DNA of 64,000 nucleotides from a virus. Below are positions 6,492-15,195 of this stretch, one piece after another. Location: positions 62,001-126,000 of IMG/VR virus record IMGVR_UViG_2162886007_000107; one strand, 5' to 3'. Under the pieces are notes generated by a model, which saw nothing but the letters and a program-made list of their open reading frames with translations, searched no databases and was not told the DNA's origin. The translations under genes and the position numbers were made by a program. The first letter of the stretch is position 1. Each line of letters starts with the position of its first letter.

Positions 6492-8597
6492 ATGACAGCC
6501 CAAGTTAAAGACTTTACGCCCGATAAGGAAGTCATCTCTCCTTTCATATCGGAGACTTACACGCCGAACCGTGATATCGTTAAGTCGTATCACATGCAGG
6601 CCGCATTGTACCTCAGTACGTTCTACGGCTACGATTACGCCACAGTACTGGAGTTGGTAGAGAAAGTATTTGTCCCTTCTGAGAACGGCTTTAAAGAAGC
6701 TCTCTTCGGGGTGTTCAAAAAGAACAAATACGGCGACCGTGTCAATACGGTAATGAAAGCCCGTGAGTTCTTTGCGACAGTAGAACAGAACAACTGGATC
6801 TTGTCGCCTTCGTTAGTAGCTTACAAGCACACTGACGAAGAACAAGCTGTAAACGCGATCGGTACTGATACCTTCATTGAGTTCCGTCGTCTTTATAAAG
6901 GAAAGAAGAAACAAGCGATTGATGTTGGTGACCATGAAGCAGAGGTTGCCTTCCACGAGATTCAGAACGCCCTGAAGATCTTTAACAACGCCCAGTCTGG
7001 CGGTATGTCTTCTTCGGGTACTCCGCTGTACAACAAGTCTGGTCATACCACCCTGACCAGTACTTGCCGTGCTGTAACTTCGACTGCCAACCTGTTGAAC
7101 GAACGTTTGATTACAGGTAACCGGTTGTTGCTCAGTTATGACAAAACCATGGAACTCTTCCTGAGTACCTTAGGTTATGCTAACCGAGAGTTGATCCAAC
7201 AAGTGATCGACGAGTACAGCATGAACTATGCGACTGTGGACCAAGTCTGGGACATGGTTCTGCGTTGCACTTCGTATTACTGGCATAACCCAACACAGCT
7301 ACAAGCAGTTAAGTCGTTCCTGCAAGATTTGACTCCGTTGGAATTGACCATCCTGCTTTGCTCGATGGACTTGCGTGGTTTGTACACAACCAACAAAGAC
7401 CTGATGAAACGGTTCTTTAATGATTGGTGCGAACTTCCAACAATGCCAGAAGGCTTCAAAGTCGAGGATGGTGTTAAGCCAGCCAACAGTGACTATGAAG
7501 TACTGATCATTACTAAGCTCGGTAAGAAGCCGACTAAAGAACAAGCAGCGTTCCTGAACAAGCATCACTTGATGCTAGAACAGAAGTGGGGTAGTTTCAT
7601 TAAGGCTTTCTTGAAGGCCGAGATCCCACCTAGTTCGTTGTTCAGTGTGAAAGAGCTGGTGCGTGAGAACGTACTGACCTCCGACACAGACTCCATGATT
7701 TACTCGATTGACATGATCATTGACGATTACGTCTCTGACATTCAAGGCGGCATGTGCTTCAACGCCGCAATGACGTACTTCATTCGTTGTATTGCAGTAG
7801 ACCAGCACGCGCGTCTTAGCCAGAACATGAACGTGGCTAGACGTTACCGTAACCGCCTGAACATGAAGAACGAATACCTCTTCAGTTCTTACGTTACTAC
7901 GTCCATGTCGAAACACTACTACGCAATGCAGCTGATGCTTGAAGGTATCCTGCGTGAAGTACCAGAGCTGGAGTTGAAAGGCGTTCACCTGAAAGGCGTC
8001 AAGATTGCACTCAAAGTTCGTGAGTTCACTAACCGACTCATGCGCGATGTATTGGATGCAATTTATAACAAACGTAAGTTGGACCCTGCTTCGTTGCTGG
8101 CAGAGATCGCGGACATCGAACGCGCTCTGTTTGCTGACATTGCAGAAGGTGGTTATGCATGGCTGACCAAGAACGGCATCAAAGCTGAAGAAGCTTACGC
8201 CAACCCTGAGTCTTCTATCTATTACTACCATGAGTTGTGGGAAAATGTGTTTGCTGCCAAATACGGTAGCGCACCAGAACTGCCGTATCGGGCTTACAAA
8301 GTCAACTTGGCCTTGCACAACAAGACTAAGGTTAAACGGTTCTTCGATACATTAGAAGACAAAGAGTTCGGCAAGATTTTCCACGACTACATCGAACAAC
8401 GTGCCAACCTGACTTCGGTTTATATTCCGGTTGACATGATCGATGGCATGGGAGGAATTCCTAAGGAGCTTTTGGATATCGTGGATACTCGTCTGTTGAT
8501 CCAACAGAACTTTAAGAGCATCTATGCAATCCTTGAGTCTTTGGGGTTGTACTTCCTTAATGCAAAGGCCACACGTTTGGTAAGTGACGAACATTAA
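6492..8597 (+). CDS. Family-B DNA polymerase, C-terminal (palm/thumb) half of a split enzyme
   Basis: A 701-residue protein carrying polymerase motif C as SDTDS (residues 397-401). Upstream, a motif-B-like region has K162 and N165-N166 followed by SGGMSSSGTPLY and NKSGHTTLTSTCR (to about 193). Motif A and the 3'-5' exonuclease are absent; they are encoded by the minus-strand gene at 39299-41098. The two products should assemble into one replicative polymerase in the phage nucleus. Split polymerases are reported for phiKZ-like phages; assignment here rests on motifs I can see. The gene stands as its own operon after a terminator. ATG at 6492 follows CAGGTTG, a weak ribosome binding site. Confidence 0.8.
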   Translation: MTAQVKDFTPDKEVISPFISETYTPNRDIVKSYHMQAALYLSTFYGYDYATVLELVEKVFVPSENGFKEALFGVFKKNKYGDRVNTVMKAREFFATVEQNNWILSPSLVAYKHTDEEQAVNAIGTDTFIEFRRLYKGKKKQAIDVGDHEAEVAFHEIQNALKIFNNAQSGGMSSSGTPLYNKSGHTTLTSTCRAVTSTANLLNERLITGNRLLLSYDKTMELFLSTLGYANRELIQQVIDEYSMNYATVDQVWDMVLRCTSYYWHNPTQLQAVKSFLQDLTPLELTILLCSMDLRGLYTTNKDLMKRFFNDWCELPTMPEGFKVEDGVKPANSDYEVLIITKLGKKPTKEQAAFLNKHHLMLEQKWGSFIKAFLKAEIPPSSLFSVKELVRENVLTSDTDSMIYSIDMIIDDYVSDIQGGMCFNAAMTYFIRCIAVDQHARLSQNMNVARRYRNRLNMKNEYLFSSYVTTSMSKHYYAMQLMLEGILREVPELELKGVHLKGVKIALKVREFTNRLMRDVLDAIYNKRKLDPASLLAEIADIERALFADIAEGGYAWLTKNGIKAEEAYANPESSIYYYHELWENVFAAKYGSAPELPYRAYKVNLALHNKTKVKRFFDTLEDKEFGKIFHDYIEQRANLTSVYIPVDMIDGMGGIPKELLDIVDTRLLIQQNFKSIYAILESLGLYFLNAKATRLVSDEH

Positions 8598-8610
8598 CTT
8601 TTGGGACCTT

Positions 8611-8625
8611 TTGGACCTATATTAC
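8611..8625 (+). promoter_or_regulatory. Putative early phage promoter
   Basis: TTGGACCTATATTAC at 8611-8625 contains the TATATTAC core, 59 bases before the gene at 8685. The GGACCTATAT context also resembles the site at 24559-24568. This matches the site before phuZ. Confidence 0.55.
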
Positions 8626-8684
8626 CTCCTTGAATCAGTGACAGTTATCTGTTCTGGATAACTAACCTAATCAAGGAGACGTAT

Positions 8685-8888
8685 ATGTCTATTTTCAATG
8701 TAGCAACCGAATACCTCGTTTCGCTTATGAAGAAGCGTGACGAACTTAACGCAAAACGTTCCGCATGGTTCCGGGAAGAAGGTGCAGGTGTATGCCTGGA
8801 CAAAGACTACCGTCTGCTGTGCAAAGAGATCAACAGTCTGCGGACTGAAATCAGTAGCCTTTCTAGCCAAGAGACTATCACTTTTTAA
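8685..8888 (+). CDS. Small coiled-coil-like protein (67 aa)
   Basis: ATG at 8685 follows CAAGGAGACGTAT, a good ribosome binding site. The protein is charged and largely helical (LVSLMKKRDELNAKR and ICKEINSLRTEISSLSSQ-like heptads). An early-type promoter lies just upstream, so it may act early against host functions, but nothing identifies a role. Confidence 0.75.
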   Translation: MSIFNVATEYLVSLMKKRDELNAKRSAWFREEGAGVCLDKDYRLLCKEINSLRTEISSLSSQETITF

Positions 8889-8899
8889 GGGGGGATCGA

Positions 8900-9277
8900 A
8901 TGGGGATTCGAGTAGAAGTAATCTGTGAGGGACCTCACATCAGAGATCTCAGCGTTATTCAGGGCGACAACTCCCTGACTGTAGGTCTGCTGGATTGGTG
9001 GGATACCCTCACAAACAAATCGAAGTTGTTGGGATTCGCCGCACCTAACTCCGAAATGGAAGTTGCCGCATATGGTACTTTGTTTGGGAGCCTCTTTGGG
9101 GAAGCAATACCGCATAAAAGCTTTCCACTGTTTGACCAGACTGAAGTCGATGACTTTCAGGATAATGTGAAGCACCTTAAGGAGTTGGGATACACGCCCC
9201 CAGTTCTCAAAGGCCGTCTCACCCTCGATCCAAAGTCCTTTCGGATCTTCAATGACGGTTGGAAAGAAAGAACATAA
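8900..9277 (+). CDS. Unknown protein (125 aa)
   Basis: ATG at 8900 follows AAGGGGGG. It is co-transcribed with the 67-residue gene 11 bases upstream. It has a central hydrophobic stretch (YGTLFGSLFGEAIP) and a helical region DDFQDNVKHLKELG. No family is recognised. It ends at a bidirectional terminator. Confidence 0.75.
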   Translation: MGIRVEVICEGPHIRDLSVIQGDNSLTVGLLDWWDTLTNKSKLLGFAAPNSEMEVAAYGTLFGSLFGEAIPHKSFPLFDQTEVDDFQDNVKHLKELGYTPPVLKGRLTLDPKSFRIFNDGWKERT

Positions 9278-9279
9278 AG

Positions 9280-9345
9280 CTATAACCCTACCCATTCCCC
9301 GCAAAGGGAATGGGTAGGGTTATAGGTACAACTCTTTATTTTTTC
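9280..9345. terminator. Bidirectional terminator between convergent operons
   Basis: A perfect 20-bp inverted repeat (9280-9299 with 9306-9325, loop CGCAAA) is followed on the plus strand by CTCTTTATTTTTTC. On the other strand, GTTCTTTCTTTCC follows. It serves the plus-strand gene ending at 9277 and the minus-strand gene ending at 9347. Confidence 0.88.
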
Positions 9346-9346
9346 T

Positions 9347-10516
9347 TTAGTTATTTGCAATTGCGCTAGACAACTCCAGGGAAATCCCTTTGAAGTGGTC
9401 CCTACAGAATGTTGACGGGCATTTATCAAAGCTGCGTTCAACAAACGGCATAATGCGTTGAAGCATCGGTTTAAATTGTGTATCCCGATAGTTTAGCGAG
9501 TTAAACAGAGCCAAATATACCGAATACCACTTGATGCATGCAGGCTGCCAAAACCACGAAGTTTGTACCAGAAGACGGTTAGAACCACCATTCTCATAGT
9601 TGAAGAAATGTCGTGGGTAGATGCTATCCATAGCTGCAATCAAATGACCGATGTCAACCAGCTTGCGACTGGTAAGGAAATCCAAACGGTTATCAAACCA
9701 TTCGCGCACCAACTTCTTCTCACTCAGGCTAGTCCACTTAACTTGCTCCATGTCGAAGAAGCCTTTAGTGCTTTGGCCCTTAACAAAGAACTCATACAGC
9801 CAATTGAGAACAACCGATTGGTTATGGATCAACTGAGCAGTATAAAGAACATGCTTGGTAAGGTAGTCGGTAATCCCAGTTCCATCTCTGGCAGGATCAT
9901 TCATCCACATCCACCAGCCAATGGCCAGTTCAACCATGTTCAAACCAATCAGAGCAACCTGATCTTTATTCTTATCACTGGTGCTGGTACGCTCTACAGT
10001 AGTTTTATACCCGCGTTCCAATAGTGTACTGTAGACTGGGACAACCGGCCTTAGATCCTCAAACCGTAAGGTAGTAGGCTCGTAGACCTTCTCAGTCTCA
10101 ATCAGACCCCAAAGCTCGTGGCACCCATCACCGTACAAGCCGACCTTGATGGGTCCACCCGAGCTGGACATCGAATTGATTTTAAACACGGTTGCTAATG
10201 AGTATGAACGAAACTGTGTGTACTTGATTACATAATCAAGATCCCACTCTGGACTGATCGCCAGTTGCTGGAGAATCCCTACCAAAAGGAACTGATTCTC
10301 CAAGATGAATTCGTTGCTTTCCATGTAGGCTTTAAATGCCTGCTGGTTATGGCGAGTAACTCGGCGAAGGTTCTGAATACCTGAGAAACTCTTCATGGGG
10401 TAGTTGTACGTACCCGGTGTAGGAAATGGCAAAGTAAGCATTCGATAATTTCTCAGTGATGTTTCTATGTTATAGAAATCTTCACTCACGGGCGAAAGCC
10501 TGTGAGGGACTTCCAT
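9347..10516 (-). CDS. Unknown 389-residue protein, solitary minus-strand gene
   Basis: No family is recognised. The protein is rich in aromatic residues (WWMWMND, YPRHFFNYENGG, SWFWQPACIKWYS) with long helical segments and no clear signal peptide. The start ATG is at 10516-10514. It diverges from the chimallin candidate and has its own promoter-like region containing a 20-mer that recurs upstream of the internal-head gene at 55634. Its position next to chimallin suggests a conserved phage function, but I cannot name one. Confidence 0.75.
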   Translation of the reverse strand: MEVPHRLSPVSEDFYNIETSLRNYRMLTLPFPTPGTYNYPMKSFSGIQNLRRVTRHNQQAFKAYMESNEFILENQFLLVGILQQLAISPEWDLDYVIKYTQFRSYSLATVFKINSMSSSGGPIKVGLYGDGCHELWGLIETEKVYEPTTLRFEDLRPVVPVYSTLLERGYKTTVERTSTSDKNKDQVALIGLNMVELAIGWWMWMNDPARDGTGITDYLTKHVLYTAQLIHNQSVVLNWLYEFFVKGQSTKGFFDMEQVKWTSLSEKKLVREWFDNRLDFLTSRKLVDIGHLIAAMDSIYPRHFFNYENGGSNRLLVQTSWFWQPACIKWYSVYLALFNSLNYRDTQFKPMLQRIMPFVERSFDKCPSTFCRDHFKGISLELSSAIANN

Positions 10517-10545
10517 GCACTTCTGTAATTTGGATATGAATTTCT

Positions 10546-10565
10546 TGGTCGAAACCTATAGCATT
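10546..10565 (-). promoter_or_regulatory. 20-mer shared with 55590-55609 (putative promoter element)
   Basis: Read on the minus strand this is AATGCTATAGGTTTCGACCA, identical to plus-strand 55590-55609. In both places it ends 24-29 bases before an ATG. It contains TATAGG and a GACC box. Confidence 0.6.
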
Positions 10566-10591
10566 TCGGCGACCTAAGAATATTTCAAACC

Positions 10592-10599
10592 CATATTAC
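10592..10599 (+). promoter_or_regulatory. Putative early promoter of the chimallin-like gene
   Basis: CATATTAC at 10592-10599 differs by one base from the TATATTAC boxes at 2607 and 8618. It lies 85 bases before the ATG at 10685. The intervening leader contains near-complementary arms (TTAGCAAAAGA and TCTTTTTAGCTAA, about 10609-10641) and the palindrome ATCTTCGAAGAT. Confidence 0.45.
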
Positions 10600-10684
10600 T
10601 AACACGAGTTAGCAAAAGAGATTTAATCTTTTTAGCTAATTATCCGCTAGCAAGCACTATCTTCGAAGATAAGGAACAAAGGCT

Positions 10685-12769
10685 ATGCCACTGAATACTG
10701 AAGACCAAGGCTCACAATTCGAAGGCTGGGACGGCAAGAACCCTCAGCAACCGGGCGGTGGCCAGTCGCAACAACCGAACGGCAACTTCAACGGTGGTCT
10801 GCTGGGCGCACTGTTCGGCATGAACTCCATGGTTGCAGACAACCGTAACCTGAAGATCGTTTCGGAAGTCTACGACGTCCTGAACGAGAAAATCTTCAAG
10901 GACATCAACACTTCCACTACCGACGACCGTCAACGCAAAATCGTACCGAAGGTTGAGCAGCTGACTCAGACCCTGTCCTCGCAATTGCCAGGTCTGGGCT
11001 TCTGGGCAGTGATCGACGGCACCATGTACGTGATGGCAGCGCTGTTCTCCAACAAGGACCTGAACATCGGTTCGGAAAGCATCACCGTCAACAACGCTCA
11101 CGGCAGCCAGCAACGCACCTCGATCCCGCTGACCCCGGCCGCTCAAATCAACGAGCGCTTCATCAACAACCTGAAAGAGCACTACCAGCAAGTCGCCGCT
11201 TCCAAAGGCGTCAGCAACCTGGTTCTGACCAACCTGGTCGTCCAGGACATGGAAATGCTCAATCACCCGGAATCCGGTGAAACCAAAGACTGGCCGTTCA
11301 ACATCGCCCAGTACCTGGCCACCCAGTGGGAAGAAGCACTCCTGGTCTACGCCGCCAAGCTGATCGTTCAGAAAGGCGGCGCGATTCCATCGCCATGGCT
11401 GGAACCGAACCACCCGTACGGCAAAGACAACGTCGCCGAAGCTCGTGTACAAGCGATCTCCGGCCGCGTTACTCGCGCCAAGACTCTGTCGCCTGCCAAC
11501 ATGGAAATCGTGGTTACCACCATGAATGCCCAGGGCAACACTCACACCTTCAACCAGGCAAGCACTCGTGAGATCGCTCGCGTAACTGCGGCTGTCAGCC
11601 TGGCCGGTGTACCGTGGGCCGACTACCAGCAACAAATGGCAATGCAGATGCAGTCCCAGGACCACATGGCAAACCTGCGTGCCTTCATGGGCCAGGCGTA
11701 CCAGGCTGGTTCCGTATGGCAAGGCACCTACCGTCCGCTGCGTCCGGAGATCACCATCGACACCGTTACTGCCGGCGAAATGCTGCGCAACAACGGCGGT
11801 ATCTTCCCGTGGTTCTACGGCCTGTACGCTCTGATGACTTCCAACAACCAGTTCGTCTGGGCGGAAGCACTGCGCAAGGCTCAGGTCGGTGGTCGTGGTT
11901 CGCTGGTCGGCCTCGAAACTCGTATCAAGATGGTGGCTCAAGAAATGCCGGGCTTCGCTCAGCTGATCGCGGCCAAGAACAATCTTCGCATCCCTCTGGA
12001 TGACAAGAACATCAACGATACCGACTTCGTGACCAACTGGATCCGCCAGAACGTTTCGCCGCACGCGATCTTCCGCGTGAACCTGATCCCGAACGGTCCG
12101 GATTCGCCAATCGTCAACTTCCTCCGTGAACTCTGCGGTACCAACTCGTACGAGGCCACCAAGGTAGTCGTCGCTCTGATCGACTCCATGACCAAGTTCA
12201 AGTTCTCCGAGATCATCAACGAGAACAAGGCTCGTGGCACCGGCTGGTACCCAGATCCACAGAAGCCGATCCTGATCAACACCAATACCCTGGTGGTGAA
12301 CGGTATCGCAACTTCGACCCTGGCTTCGCGCGATCACAAAGAGCGCGTGATCAACACCCAGGAAGTGGACGAAATGTTCATCTGCAACAGCAAGCCTGGC
12401 GACACCGCAGCTTCCACCGCGGCAATCGACAGCTACCTGGGCACTGTGTACGGTAACAACCCGAACGAAAACGCCAAAGAACGTTCGCAGAAACTGCGTG
12501 TGGAACAATCGTCTTCGCTGTTCGACGGTCGCAACCACATCAACAGCTTCGGTTCGTCGGCTGTATTCGATCCGGGCTTCATGGCTGCAATGGCTGGCGC
12601 AATGGACACCATCGGTGGCCTGAACGCAGCCAACAACCTGGGCTCGTTCCGCGTACACCGTCTGGCTTCTACTCCGGGCATCGGTCTGGCTACTCTGGTT
12701 GGCGCTGGTTCCAACGGCCTCAACCTGGGCGCAAACCAGGCGTTCAACATCACTGTACCGCTGATCTAA
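10685..12769 (+). CDS. chmA: Probable chimallin (phage nucleus shell protein)
   Basis: A 694-residue protein with a flexible Gly/Gln/Asn-rich N-terminus (residues about 8-40), a long folded region and an extended C-terminal tail (residues about 665-694). Chimallin forms the protein lattice enclosing phage DNA. Three points favour it: an early-type promoter, very strong codon bias as in the most abundant proteins, and direct linkage to the RNA polymerase beta' N-half, which I recall as the phiKZ gp54-gp55 arrangement. The main alternative is the major capsid protein, which is also abundant, but I see no prohead-cleavage region near residue 160 and capsid genes are not expected here. I identify it mainly by context, not by motif. 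Confidence 0.6.
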   Translation: MPLNTEDQGSQFEGWDGKNPQQPGGGQSQQPNGNFNGGLLGALFGMNSMVADNRNLKIVSEVYDVLNEKIFKDINTSTTDDRQRKIVPKVEQLTQTLSSQLPGLGFWAVIDGTMYVMAALFSNKDLNIGSESITVNNAHGSQQRTSIPLTPAAQINERFINNLKEHYQQVAASKGVSNLVLTNLVVQDMEMLNHPESGETKDWPFNIAQYLATQWEEALLVYAAKLIVQKGGAIPSPWLEPNHPYGKDNVAEARVQAISGRVTRAKTLSPANMEIVVTTMNAQGNTHTFNQASTREIARVTAAVSLAGVPWADYQQQMAMQMQSQDHMANLRAFMGQAYQAGSVWQGTYRPLRPEITIDTVTAGEMLRNNGGIFPWFYGLYALMTSNNQFVWAEALRKAQVGGRGSLVGLETRIKMVAQEMPGFAQLIAAKNNLRIPLDDKNINDTDFVTNWIRQNVSPHAIFRVNLIPNGPDSPIVNFLRELCGTNSYEATKVVVALIDSMTKFKFSEIINENKARGTGWYPDPQKPILINTNTLVVNGIATSTLASRDHKERVINTQEVDEMFICNSKPGDTAASTAAIDSYLGTVYGNNPNENAKERSQKLRVEQSSSLFDGRNHINSFGSSAVFDPGFMAAMAGAMDTIGGLNAANNLGSFRVHRLASTPGIGLATLVGAGSNGLNLGANQAFNITVPLI

Positions 12770-12790
12770 GACTCCGGTCTTAATGGAATA

Positions 12791-12822
12791 AGGACTAGAG
12801 GGGTTAACGCCTCTCTAGTCCT
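12791..12822 (+). terminator. Stem-loop after the chimallin-like gene
   Basis: AGGACTAGAG (12791-12800) pairs with CTCTAGTCCT (12813-12822). T-rich stretches (CTATTTCAGCATTTTGATTTTTT) follow up to 12845, directly before the next ribosome binding site, so termination is probably partial. Confidence 0.65.
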
Positions 12823-12855
12823 CTATTTCAGCATTTTGATTTTTTGGGAGTTGGC

Positions 12856-14481
12856 ATGGAATTACCGGCTATTACACCTTCAAATATGAAGGCCATCCAA
12901 GCTCTTACGCAGTACACGGTAGAATCGTTAGACCCGATGAGCTACCTGTCTCGGTTTGCTTTGAAGTTCAAGCCGGGAGAACTTGAGGACGATCCTCGAT
13001 ACTCCAAGCCGTTGTACCCTGACTTCGAAGATTACGATTATCTACACGATACCAGTAAGCTTAGACCAATTTATTTGAACGAACTTGATCTCAAGTTGGA
13101 GGAAGATCGAGAGTTACTCGGCCGTCTTACTCGTATGGAGTTTAACGGGAATACGTTCGAGACAGTTGCACAATGTACATGCGGTCATCTCAGAGGTAAC
13201 TACCGGATTCGGGAAGGTAACCCCCAGATCTGTGAGTACTGTGGTGACCCAGTTGAGAAGTTCTTCAACAAAGGCAATGATAGCAAGATCTGGCTCAAAG
13301 CTCCTGAGGGCGTAGATCGTTTCGTAAACATCGGGTTCTACTCGACGTTCTTTAGCAACATTACAATCGGTTCTCCCAAAGTCTGTATTCCGCGTTACTT
13401 CATGGACAAGGAATATCGGCGAGGTGTAAACAAGGCGAAGAATACTTCTGGTGTAATTATCAGGACGATGCTTGAGACCTTGCAGATCACCGAAGTGAAC
13501 ATGAACTCATTCATCCGTAATGCGGATCGACTCTTGGAGTGGATCTTAATCGGTGATGGTCGTCGACACTTCAAGAGCACCAAAGAAGGTCCGTTGTACA
13601 TGGAAGTGTGGGAGCGAAATAAAGATATCGCATTCCCTCGCTACATGAAAGTTCCAAATCGTTATAGCACCGTTCTTGAGAAGAGTGGCAAGGATACCTT
13701 CGCGTATTCGTATCAGCCGATTACCGCTTCTCTTTATATCAGTCTTACTGACACACTCAAATCCAATAGTACGCATCAACTCTCTGATGCCGAAAAGGAA
13801 AAGAATGCTGAAGTAGTGGGCAGAACTCTTTGCGCATTGGCCGAGCAGTACACGAAGGTTAACAACCCGACTGGATTGTTTAGCAAGACTGGTCTTAATC
13901 GTAAGCATGTGGGCTCGGGTAGCACACCGTTTACTGGTCGTTCAGTTATTACATCTCAAACCGGTATTATCGACCCTGACAAGTTGATCGTGCCGTGGAA
14001 GATGGCTCTGTCGATGCTTGAGATTCATATCAAGAGCTATCTGTACAGAAAAGGTCATACTCCTTACCAGGCCAAGAAACGTATCGCAGAAGCTGCGTAC
14101 AACGTCGATCCTCTGATCGATGCTTTCTTTACTGATATGGAAAATGGCTGCAAATGCTTAATCCAGTCTGGTCGTAACCCAACCATTGAGTTCTTGAGTT
14201 GCCGTACGTTCAAGTTCTTTGTTAATCGGGACCTGGAAGACGAAAGTGTTCGTCTGCCTATTCTCTCGACCAAGCAAATGAACGCGGACTTCGACGGCGA
14301 CCAGGAGTACATCATTGCCATCTTTGATAACGAATCGAAGGCTAAGGCATATGGTGGGTGGGGTCATCATCAGGCACTGGACCGCAACGTCTTGTTTAAG
14401 GTAGGGGACTACGCAGGTCAAACTGCAACGAACCTTATGAACTTGAACACCTTAATGATGCAACACGAAATAATGGAGTGA
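12856..14481 (+). CDS. Phage RNA polymerase beta' subunit, N-terminal half
   Basis: A 541-residue protein with the universal catalytic loop NADFDGD at residues 476-482, whose three Asp bind the active-site magnesium. Near the N-terminus, C107-x-C109 and C126-x2-C129 form a zinc ribbon as in bacterial beta'. The chain ends about 60 residues after the catalytic loop; the rest of beta' is encoded at 26809-28821. It should be a subunit of the nonvirion polymerase that transcribes middle and late genes in the phage nucleus (phiKZ gp55-like, from memory). ATG at 12856 is chosen because GGGAG lies five bases upstream; a TTG at 12844 overlaps that site. Confidence 0.9.
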   Translation: MELPAITPSNMKAIQALTQYTVESLDPMSYLSRFALKFKPGELEDDPRYSKPLYPDFEDYDYLHDTSKLRPIYLNELDLKLEEDRELLGRLTRMEFNGNTFETVAQCTCGHLRGNYRIREGNPQICEYCGDPVEKFFNKGNDSKIWLKAPEGVDRFVNIGFYSTFFSNITIGSPKVCIPRYFMDKEYRRGVNKAKNTSGVIIRTMLETLQITEVNMNSFIRNADRLLEWILIGDGRRHFKSTKEGPLYMEVWERNKDIAFPRYMKVPNRYSTVLEKSGKDTFAYSYQPITASLYISLTDTLKSNSTHQLSDAEKEKNAEVVGRTLCALAEQYTKVNNPTGLFSKTGLNRKHVGSGSTPFTGRSVITSQTGIIDPDKLIVPWKMALSMLEIHIKSYLYRKGHTPYQAKKRIAEAAYNVDPLIDAFFTDMENGCKCLIQSGRNPTIEFLSCRTFKFFVNRDLEDESVRLPILSTKQMNADFDGDQEYIIAIFDNESKAKAYGGWGHHQALDRNVLFKVGDYAGQTATNLMNLNTLMMQHEIME

Positions 14482-14486
14482 TCGCT

Positions 14487-15104
14487 ATGACAATGAACAG
14501 CGCCCACGCATTCTCCCACGCCATTTCTGGAAGCTTCACTGACCAACAGATGCAGCAGAATGCTGAATACGTAAGTCAGCAACTAGGAGCGGCTCAGCAG
14601 TTGGGCGGGTGGTTGGCCAAACAAGCTACGAACATCATGGACGGCTTCAACAAGTTCGTGGAAAGTCGGGCTTGGGAGTTCAGTCGTCGTTTAGATGGTA
14701 ACGACGGTGATCGTTTCCTCGGTCATTTCGAAATTGGTTACTTGGGTTCGCCTGAAGCGATCCTCGGTGCCCAAGGTCTGATGGCTAACTACATCATGGC
14801 CAACCCGGCGCATATGAAAGCTTTCCTGGCCGGAGAGATCAAAGGCTATGAAGGACTCAGTCCACTCTGTAAAGGTGTTGGTGCTGAGAACATGTTCTAC
14901 CGCAAGGCACGACATGGTGTTATGGAAATCAGCGTTGAAGACGACGTAGCGAGTTCCAGACACAGTCACTATATGGACATGGGCAACCAGATTCTCAGCT
15001 TCCGGGATCGTTCTGCTATTGATTGTACCTGGACTGCTGCTGATCATCACAGGGCAAAGGGGCTCTTCGACATCAAGTCGGAGAAAGGCAGTAAAGAGAT
15101 GTAA
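14487..15104 (+). CDS. Unknown protein (205 aa) in the beta' operon
   Basis: ATG at 14487 lies six bases after the beta' stop with GGAG about eight bases upstream. The protein starts with a Gln/Ala-rich helical region (FTDQQMQQNAEYVSQQLGAA), followed by a mixed region with AFLAGEIKGYEGLSPLCKG and SSRHSHYMDMG. No family is recognised. Translation coupling to the polymerase gene suggests a related role, but this is only inference. Confidence 0.75.
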   Translation: MTMNSAHAFSHAISGSFTDQQMQQNAEYVSQQLGAAQQLGGWLAKQATNIMDGFNKFVESRAWEFSRRLDGNDGDRFLGHFEIGYLGSPEAILGAQGLMANYIMANPAHMKAFLAGEIKGYEGLSPLCKGVGAENMFYRKARHGVMEISVEDDVASSRHSHYMDMGNQILSFRDRSAIDCTWTAADHHRAKGLFDIKSEKGSKEM

Positions 15105-15110
15105 CAGTTC

Positions 15111-15160
15111 GGTAAGGTATCCCTAGGGATACCTTACCTTACCTTACCCTTTTATTTTTT
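15111..15160 (+). terminator. Terminator with perfect palindrome
   Basis: A perfect 28-base palindrome at 15111-15138 (GGTAAGGTATCCCT and its complement) is followed by CCTTTTATTTTTTG at about 15148-15161. Confidence 0.85.
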
Positions 15161-15195
15161 GTTTCGATTTTACGACGATTTCTTTTATAAGGTAT

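Noticed and set aside
10712-12658. 648-codon open frame on the minus strand
   Set aside because: It is the mirror of the strongly codon-biased plus-strand gene, has no ribosome binding site, and is rich in Val/His/Asp typical of antisense frames.
10685-12769. Major capsid protein or tail sheath for the 694-residue protein
   Set aside because: Length and abundance would fit either, but gene neighbours (beta' N-half) and the early-type promoter fit chimallin better, and no prohead cleavage region is seen. Kept as the main alternative.
12844-12855. TTG start four codons upstream for beta' N-half
   Set aside because: It overlaps the GGGAG ribosome binding site that fits the ATG at 12856.
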